In this document: in pieces, positions 58,933 to 64,000 of the stretch
How the letters are laid out: every line of letters starts with the position of its first letter
Numbering within the stretch: the stretch's first letter is position 1
Origin: RSA9 sp036381195
Lineage (GTDB): Bacteria > Gemmatimonadota > Gemmatimonadetes > Longimicrobiales > RSA9
Direction: 5' to 3'
Assembly: GCA_036381195.1 (NCBI GenBank)
Contig: DASVDH010000018.1
Span: forward strand, 62,001-126,000
Length of the DNA stretch: 64,000 nt
The notes under the pieces: generated by a model
Databases searched by the model: none
What the model saw: the letters and a program-made list of their open reading frames with translations, nothing else
Told to the model about the DNA's origin: nothing
Translations under genes and position numbers: made by a program

Positions 58933-59191
58933 GCCGGGATGATACCCGGCGGCCGGCGCGGCGGCCAGCGGCCCGATCCCGGCTGTCCACGCGAGTGGAC
59001 GGAAATTTGTTCACGGACGGACGCGCCCGCGCTCCCGCGCCCCCTCTGGGACCCGTACCGCAAGTTGCGGCGCCGCCGGAGGTTCGCCATGTTGTTTCAC
59101 GCTCCTGCACAGCGCGGCACCGGTGTTGCCCCAGGAGGCCGCGCTCGCGGGATCCTGACGGGGTTCGCCCCCAGTGAATGGAGGGTCGTCG

Positions 59192-59866
59192 ATGAACGGA
59201 GTCATCCGTAAGAGCACGGCGTGGGCGGCGGTGGCCGCGCTCGGCACGGGCGCGCTCGCCGGCTGCGCGAGCTGGAGCAACACGGCCAAGGGCGCGGTCA
59301 TCGGCGCTGCGGGCGGCGCGGCGGTCGGCGGGGCCATCGGCAAGGCGACGGGCTCGACGGCGCGGGGCGCGATCATCGGCGCGGCGATCGGCGGCACGGC
59401 CGGCGCGCTGATCGGCCGGCGCATGGACCAGCAGGCCGAGCGGCTGGCGAAGAGCCTGCCCAACGCGAAGGTCGAACGGGTGGGCGAGGGGATCCTGGTG
59501 ACGTTCGACAGCGGGATCCTGTTCGACTTCGATTCCGACGCGCTGCGGCCCGAGGCACGGACCAACCTGGCCAACCTGGCGCGCAGTCTCCAGGAATTCG
59601 ACAAGACGAGCGTTCTGCTGGTCGGCCACACGGACGCCGTGGGCTCGGAGAGCTACAACCAGGGCCTGTCCGAGCGCCGCGCGAGCGCGGCGGCCAACTT
59701 CCTGATCTCCCAGGGCGTCGCGCGCGACCGCATCGCCGCGGTGGGCCGCGGCGAGCTGGAGCCCGTCGCATCCAACGACGACGAGTACGGCCGTCAACAG
59801 AACCGGCGCGTCGAGGTGGCGATCTACGCGAGCGACGCGCTGAAGCGGGAGGTGGGCGCGATCTGA
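59192..59866 (+). CDS. OmpA family outer-membrane lipoprotein
   Basis: A 224-residue lipoprotein. The lipobox LAGC around residue 25 follows a signal peptide. The glycine-zipper segment (AKGAVIGAAGGAAVGGAIGKATG..) spans about 32-75. The OmpA C-terminal domain (about 95-220) carries the peptidoglycan-binding motif region FDFDSDALRPEARTNL and VGHTDAVGSESYNQGLSERRA. It probably anchors the outer membrane to the cell wall. The ATG at 59192 has GGAGGG 7 bases upstream. A rho-independent terminator follows. Confidence 0.93.
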   Translation: MNGVIRKSTAWAAVAALGTGALAGCASWSNTAKGAVIGAAGGAAVGGAIGKATGSTARGAIIGAAIGGTAGALIGRRMDQQAERLAKSLPNAKVERVGEGILVTFDSGILFDFDSDALRPEARTNLANLARSLQEFDKTSVLLVGHTDAVGSESYNQGLSERRASAAANFLISQGVARDRIAAVGRGELEPVASNDDEYGRQQNRRVEVAIYASDALKREVGAI

Positions 59867-59921
59867 GCGCCTGACTCCCCCACCACCCACCGCCCTCGCG
59901 CCGACGGTAGGCGGGGGGAGG

Positions 59922-59967
59922 AAACCGGAGGCGGAGACCCGTTCTTCCGCCCCGGTTTTTTTCTTTT
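59922..59967 (+). terminator. Rho-independent terminator after the OmpA gene
   Basis: AAACCGGAGGCGGA pairs with TTCCGCCCCGGTTT with a single A bulge, and is followed by seven T residues (59956-59962). Confidence 0.85.
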
Positions 59968-60038
59968 CCTGCCCCCAGCCCCCGGGTGTGGAGCGGCGGC
60001 GGAACCGGAAGCCACCCCGATCCGTAGATCGTTTGACG

Positions 60039-60701
60039 ATGAACCCCACATGCCGACTGCGCCCCGCCACCGCACTTCTCGGGCTCGCCGGCCCCGTGCT
60101 CGCCGGTGGGTGCGGGAACGTGGGAGAGCTGCGCGAGCACTTCCGCGGGGAGACGCCGCGCGAGACCTACGAGCACGCGCTCGGCGCCGCCGGGCTCATG
60201 GAGACGGCGCTCGGCCGGGACTGGCTCGCCGCGGCGGAGCGCGCGCTCGCCGAGCCGCACCGCATCCGACCGCCCTACCGGGAGGCGGGCTACCTGCCAC
60301 CCGAGCAACCCGCGGCCATCGGCTATCTCCTCACGGCACGGCGAGGCCAGGAGATCACGGTGGAAATCGAGCTGCACGCGGACACCGCGGCGCTCGTCTT
60401 CATCGAGGCGTACCGGGTGCTGGACGACAGCGCGCGCACGCTGCGCCTCGTCGCCGCCGCGGACAGCCTGGCCCGGCGCGCCGAATTCGAGGCGAAGCGT
60501 GACGGAGACTACGTCGTCCGCATCCAGCCGGAGCTGCTGCGCGGCGGGCGGTACGCGCTCACCATCTCCGCCACCGGCTCGCTGGCCTTTCCGGTCGAGG
60601 GCGCGAGCCCGCACAGCATCGCGAGCCGCTTCGGCGCGCCGCGCGACGGCGGGCGGCGGGAACACCACGGCGTCTGCGCCACACGGCGATGCGCGTCCTG
60701 A
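60039..60701 (+). CDS. Truncated M23 metallopeptidase, N-terminal half
   Basis: A 220-residue frame. The signal peptide includes a VLAGGC lipobox. Residues about 30-190 resemble the N-terminal beta-rich part of M23 peptidases, with ALGRDWLAAAERALAEP and the beta strands up to LAFPVEGASPHSIASRFGAPRDGGRREHHGV. In intact relatives this is where the catalytic LytM core (DIFAPRGTPV...) begins, with its metal-binding His residues. Here the frame ends nine residues later with CATRRCAS and a stop. The C-terminal SH3 part of the same protein is present in another frame at 60689-60964. So the catalytic core is gone and the gene is probably inactive. Confidence 0.8.
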   Translation: MNPTCRLRPATALLGLAGPVLAGGCGNVGELREHFRGETPRETYEHALGAAGLMETALGRDWLAAAERALAEPHRIRPPYREAGYLPPEQPAAIGYLLTARRGQEITVEIELHADTAALVFIEAYRVLDDSARTLRLVAAADSLARRAEFEAKRDGDYVVRIQPELLRGGRYALTISATGSLAFPVEGASPHSIASRFGAPRDGGRREHHGVCATRRCAS

Positions 60702-60964
60702 CGGGCACCGGCACGTGGTCCCGCGTGCGGCTGCCGGATGGGACGGTCGGGTTCGTCCCAGGCAGGCTGCTCGAGCAAGCCGACGACGCGGTCGCCAGCG
60801 AGCGCGTCGAGACCACCCTCGCCCTGCGCTCCGTTCCCCGACCGGGCGCGATCGTGGTGGAAAGCATCGCGCCGGGCGCAGAAGTGCCGGTGCTGGGGCG
60901 GTTCGGAGAGTACCTGTTCGTGCAGGCGCCGGGCGGGCGAACGGGCTGGGTCGAGCTGAACTGA
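60689..60964 (+). pseudogene. SH3-domain remnant of the decayed M23 peptidase
   Basis: A 91-residue frame coding for two bacterial SH3-like units (MRVLTGTGTWSRVRLPDGTVGFVP and VPVLGRFGEYLFVQAPGGRTGW). Related proteins carry such units at the C-terminus, after the LytM core. It is out of frame with the N-terminal half, overlapping it by 13 bases, so a deletion of about 150-180 codons plus a frame change is the simplest explanation. It may still be translated separately from ATG 60689. Confidence 0.7.
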
Positions 60965-61083
60965 GCGGCCCGCGGCGAGCGCCGGCCCACGCCCCGCCGC
61001 CGGGCCGAGCGCCGGCGCTCCTCCCGCCCGATCCCGCCGCGCAACCCTGCGGCAACGCCGCGCTTGCCGCTCGCCCGCGGATC

Positions 61084-61677
61084 CTACCGGTACTCCTCCG
61101 GGATCGGGTTCCCCTCGACCTCCACGTCCCACGCGACGCTCGCGATCCACCAGCGCCCGGCCGTCCGCACGATCTGGAAGCTGTTGATGCCGCGGGCGAC
61201 GGGCTCGCTGTCAGGGCTGCCCACGCGCGACTCGTAGGTGCTGAACACGTGGGCCACGTTGCCGAAGCGCTCGGTGCGGTGCCACACCTCGCGCTCCCAG
61301 AACGCGCTCTCCCGGTAGAACATGCGCGCGACCGCGATGAACCGGTCCAGGTCCCACTGCCGGAGCACCTCCTCCTGCTGCCCGGCGCGCCGGTCGCCCC
61401 AGCGCGTCAGCAGGAAGCGCACGCCCGGGAGGAACAACGTGCGGAACCGCGCCCAGTCCCGCTCCCCCTCCCGCTCGGCCGGCCCGGAAATGAGCCGGTA
61501 GACGGCCGCCACGATCGCCTCGGGGGAGGCGACGTCCTCCGGCCGGGCGGCAGGCAGCGCATCGAGCGCGATGACGGCGCCGCGCTGCTGCGGGTCCGCC
61601 GTTTCCCTCGACGGCCCCGGAGCCGCGTCCGCGGATTGCGGGCGGCCCGGGCCTCGGTCCGGGCGGGGTTCGGGCAT
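61084..61677 (-). CDS. SnoaL/NTF2-like (DUF4440-type) protein
   Basis: A 197-residue protein. Residues about 65-197 form an NTF2-like cone-shaped domain: EAIVAAVYRLISGPAEREGERDWARFRTLFLPGVRFLL, and GINSFQIVRTAGRWWIASVAWDVE. Such domains bind small ligands or act as polyketide-type or steroid-type isomerases and their substrate is usually unknown. The start is unclear because the first 60 residues are charged and low-complexity; ATG 61677 is one choice and ATG 61726 is another. Conserved sequence begins near residue 65. It is divergent from thiI. Confidence 0.7.
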   Translation of the reverse strand: MPEPRPDRGPGRPQSADAAPGPSRETADPQQRGAVIALDALPAARPEDVASPEAIVAAVYRLISGPAEREGERDWARFRTLFLPGVRFLLTRWGDRRAGQQEEVLRQWDLDRFIAVARMFYRESAFWEREVWHRTERFGNVAHVFSTYESRVGSPDSEPVARGINSFQIVRTAGRWWIASVAWDVEVEGNPIPEEYR

Positions 61678-62214
61678 GGCGTGCTTGCGCCGGCGATCCC
61701 GGCGGCCGCGGCGGCGGGCGCTCATCGGCCGCGCGCCGGCCGCGGCCCGGCGACGGGCGCGGGGCTCGCGATTGCCGGGCCAGTGGAGACGCCGACGATC
61801 ATACTGGAGGAGTCGATCGCGGTGGGCCGCGCCCGGTGCGGCGGCGCAGCCGGCACCCGCCGCGTCGCGCACCCCGCGGGCACGAGGGTCGCCGGCGCGG
61901 CGGCGGGCGCGTGAAAAGGCGAGATCGTCCGGTCCATCGGTCCCTCCGGTCGACGGGCACGGGGCGATCCGGGGAGCGTTCGGGGGCTTTCCATAAGGGT
62001 AACGCGATCCGGCGCCCGGCGGGAGGGCAAGGGGCCGGCCCCCCGGCGAGCCACACCGCCTGGTCCCTGCCGCTGGGGCCTGGTGCCGTGGGCCGCGCCG
62101 CCGGCGCTGTGCTTCCACCCCTTCCTCGCCGCCAGGGGCCCGGCCGGGCTGGCAGAGCCGCTCCGCCTCGCGAGCCCTTCCCTCCCCCTGCACGCCCGGC
62201 TACCTTCGCTTGTC
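61678..62214. other. Divergent intergenic gap
   Basis: A 537-base gap between the SnoaL-like gene and thiI. It contains the thiI promoter (62178-62206) and an AT-richer patch at about 61984-61994 (TCCATAAGGGT), which could be a promoter for the minus strand. I see no gene or clear repeat. Confidence 0.4.
62178..62206 (+). promoter_or_regulatory. Promoter for a leaderless thiI transcript
   Basis: TTCCCT at 62178-62183, a 17-base spacer and TACCTT at 62201-62206, followed 8 bases later by the ATG at 62215. Confidence 0.5.
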
Positions 62215-63717
62215 ATGACGGAAGGCCGAAACGTCTCGCATGATGCGGAGACGCTCCTGCTCGTCCGCCTCGCCGCCGAGCTGGCGATCAAGTCGCGGCG
62301 CACGCGCGCGGGCTTCCAGCGCCGGCTGCTCGGCAACCTTCGCGATGCGCTGCGCACCACCGGCGCGCCGTTCCGCGTGGAGCCCTCGTGGGGCCGCGTT
62401 TGGGTGCGCACCCGGTCCGCCGAGTCGCTCGCCGTGCTGCCGCGCGTGTTCGGCGTGAGCTCGCTCTCGCCGGTCGACGTCGTCGTTCCCGCGGACCTGG
62501 ACGCGATCGTGTCCGCGGGCGAGGCGGCGTTCCGGGAGCAGGTGCGAGGGAAGACGTTCGCGGTGCGCGCCCGGCGCACCGGCCGCCACCCGTTCTCCTC
62601 GCAGGACATCCACATCCAGCTCGGCGCCGCGCTGAACCGCTACGCCCGGGTGGACCTGGACCACCCGGACGTGACGGTGCACGTCGAGGTGCGCGAGAAC
62701 GAGGCGTACCTCTTCACCCGCTGGCTGCCGGGCGCCGGTGGGCTGCCGCTGGGCGTGGAAGGCAACGCGGTCGCACTGATCTCGGGCGGCTACGACTCCG
62801 CGGTCGCGGCGTGGCTCATGCTCAAGCGCGGCATTGCGCTGGACTACGTCTTCTGCAACCTCGGCGGCGATGCGTACGAGCGCGCCGTGGTGCAGGTCGC
62901 GAAGGTGCTGGCGGACGACTGGAGCTTCGGCACGCGGCCGCGGCTGCACGTGGTGCCGTTTGGCGCGGTCGTGGATGAGATGCGCGCGAAGTCGAAGGCG
63001 AGCTACTGGCAGGTCGTGCTCAAGCGGCTGATGTACCGCGCGGCGACGCGCGTGGGCGCGGAGCTGGACGCGCAGGCCATCGTGACGGGCGAGGCGGTCG
63101 GGCAGGTCTCGTCCCAGACGCTGAGCAACCTGCGCGCGATCGAGCCCGCGGCGGACCTGCCCGTCTTCCGCCCGCTGCTCGGCTTCGACAAGGAAGAGAT
63201 CATCGCTCGCGCGCGTGGGATCGGCACCGCGTCGCTGTCCGAGCAGGTGAAGGAGTACTGCGCGATCGCGCCGGGTCATCCCGTGACGGCCGCGCGCGTG
63301 GAGGCCGTCGCCGCCGAGGAGGCGAAGCTGGATCTGTCCGTGCTCGACCGGGCGGTCTCCGAGCGCAAGGTGCTGGACCTCCGCTCCCTGAGTCCGACGG
63401 ACCTCGTCGCCCCCTATCTGTTCGCGGCGGACATCCCCGAGGGCGCGCGCGTCTTCGACTGCCGGACGGAGTCGCAGTACCGCGCGTGGCACTTGCCCGG
63501 CGCAGAGCACCGCGACGAGTACGACCTGCTCCAGCAGTTCAGGGAGCTGGACCGGGACCGGACGTACATCCTGTACTGCCAGCACGGGATCCAGACGGCG
63601 TACATCGCGGAGAAGATGCAGCGCGCCGGCTACGAGGCGTACTCGTTCAGGGGCGGCGTGCGGGGCGTGATGAAGTGGGCGGAGGAGCGGGGACTGCTGC
63701 CGAAGGGGCTGCGCTGA
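62215..63717 (+). CDS. thiI: tRNA 4-thiouridine/thiamine sulphurtransferase with rhodanese domain
   Basis: A 500-residue ThiI. It has an N-terminal ferredoxin-like/THUMP part (about 15-180), the ATP-pyrophosphatase motif SGGYDSAVA at about 191-199, and a C-terminal rhodanese domain with Cys in ILYCQHG near residue 453. The rhodanese carries a persulphide for 4-thiouridine in tRNA or for the thiazole of thiamine. The ATG at 62215 lies 8 bases after the -10 box, and no ribosome-binding site is seen, so the transcript is probably leaderless. It is monocistronic here. Confidence 0.95.
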   Translation: MTEGRNVSHDAETLLLVRLAAELAIKSRRTRAGFQRRLLGNLRDALRTTGAPFRVEPSWGRVWVRTRSAESLAVLPRVFGVSSLSPVDVVVPADLDAIVSAGEAAFREQVRGKTFAVRARRTGRHPFSSQDIHIQLGAALNRYARVDLDHPDVTVHVEVRENEAYLFTRWLPGAGGLPLGVEGNAVALISGGYDSAVAAWLMLKRGIALDYVFCNLGGDAYERAVVQVAKVLADDWSFGTRPRLHVVPFGAVVDEMRAKSKASYWQVVLKRLMYRAATRVGAELDAQAIVTGEAVGQVSSQTLSNLRAIEPAADLPVFRPLLGFDKEEIIARARGIGTASLSEQVKEYCAIAPGHPVTAARVEAVAAEEAKLDLSVLDRAVSERKVLDLRSLSPTDLVAPYLFAADIPEGARVFDCRTESQYRAWHLPGAEHRDEYDLLQQFRELDRDRTYILYCQHGIQTAYIAEKMQRAGYEAYSFRGGVRGVMKWAEERGLLPKGLR

Positions 63718-63831
63718 CCGCCCGGCGCCGGGGTCGGCTTGCATGCCGCGGGGGCCCGGCCCACGGCGCCCCGCCGCTCCGCGTCAGCCGATGACCCGCG
63801 GCCGCAGCGCGCGCCATCCACGGGCCGCCCG

Positions 63832-64000
63832 TCACGCCGCCTCCCGCCGTTCCTCCGCCCAGCGCAGCACGACCTTGCCGAACACCTTCCCTTCCTCGAG
63901 CAGGCGGTGGCCTTCCCGGACTTCTTCCGCCGGCAGCACGCGATCCAGCACGGGCCGGATCCGTTGCTGCTCGAAGAGCGGCAGCGCATGGTGCGCGAAC
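63832..64000 (-). CDS. Quinone oxidoreductase/zinc-type alcohol dehydrogenase, C-terminal end (cut off)
   Basis: The last 55 codons of a gene that continues beyond the window end on the minus strand. The sequence LFEQQRIRPVLDRVLPAEEVREGHRLLEEGKVFGKVVLRW is the typical ending of the NADPH:quinone reductase/medium-chain dehydrogenase family, with the GK-VVL closing strand. The stop codon is at 63832-63834. Nothing more can be said about the active site or the start. Confidence 0.85.
   Translation of the reverse strand, partial: FAHHALPLFEQQRIRPVLDRVLPAEEVREGHRLLEEGKVFGKVVLRWAEERREAA

Noticed and set aside
1..64000. tRNA, rRNA or mobile elements
   Set aside because: I looked for cloverleaf-like stretches, rRNA signatures and transposase or integrase motifs and found none that I could support.

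Overview
This is about 64 kb of very GC-rich bacterial chromosome (roughly 70% G+C by eye) with 57 protein-coding genes or gene remnants and no recognisable tRNA, rRNA, CRISPR array, integrase or transposase. The mix points to an uncultured member of Gemmatimonadota or a related soil or compost lineage, though this is inferred from gene content only. The mix includes an ECF42 sigma factor with DGPF proteins, an ADOP-type permease, four secreted serine hydrolases, DUF1080 proteins, a GMC oxidoreductase with a Tat-exported subunit 3, and many Tat or lipoprotein signals. Promoters repeatedly look like TTGnnn-N16-18-TAnnnT, and several genes appear to have leaderless mRNAs.

Layout. 0-3.4 kb: ECF42 locus (two DGPF/YCII proteins, a VOC protein and the sigma factor) with two copies of a TGTCGA-N17-CGTC promoter. 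3.6-5.7 kb: small membrane-anchored protein and a DUF4173 membrane protein. 5.8-6.3 kb: a repeat-rich gap. 6.4-10.2 kb: ADOP permease and a winged-helix regulator/membrane protein operon; this operon and the DUF4173 gene share an operator-like sequence. 10.4-14.6 kb: secreted Cu/Zn superoxide dismutase, a multi-PAS histidine kinase and a CPBP protease. 14.7-20.3 kb: sugar operon of Na+/solute symporter, sugar nucleotidyltransferase, GHMP sugar kinase and a Tat-exported GH109-like enzyme, read here as amino-sugar (GalNAc-like) salvage. 20.4-29.4 kb: export-heavy degradative region with three serine hydrolases (two a tandem duplicate), endonuclease V, DUF1080 protein and gamma-glutamyltransferase.

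29.7-38.0 kb: GMC oxidoreductase, its subunit 3, flavin reductase, a lower-GC lipoprotein island, an IPT/kelch-like lipoprotein, Gfo/Idh/MocA dehydrogenase and a sugar isomerase/epimerase, with two pairs of dispersed direct repeats that look like copied gene-start regions. 38.2-41.5 kb: M20-type amidohydrolase and lipoprotein D-aminoacylase. 41.9-46.1 kb: a SET-domain lysine methyltransferase with a histone-H1-like pentapeptide-repeat tail, followed by a large patatin-like lipase. 46.2-54.9 kb: nucleoside-type transporter, fourth serine hydrolase, DUF1080 protein, CYTH-ClpP pair with an unusual ClpP triad, a molybdenum-cofactor accessory cluster and small proteins. 55.0-64.0 kb: SDR, BNR-repeat protein, NUDIX protein, membrane proteins, alkyltransferase-like protein, OmpA lipoprotein, a decayed M23 peptidase gene that lost its catalytic core, a SnoaL/NTF2-like protein, ThiI with a rhodanese domain, and the cut-off end of a quinone-reductase-like gene.

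Overall the window codes for scavenging of peptides, amides and sugars at the cell surface with sparse dedicated regulation. The parts most worth a second look are the SET-histone-tail protein, the shared operator that links the winged-helix operon to the DUF4173 gene, the GalNAc-like salvage operon with an altered kinase motif, and the decayed M23 peptidase.
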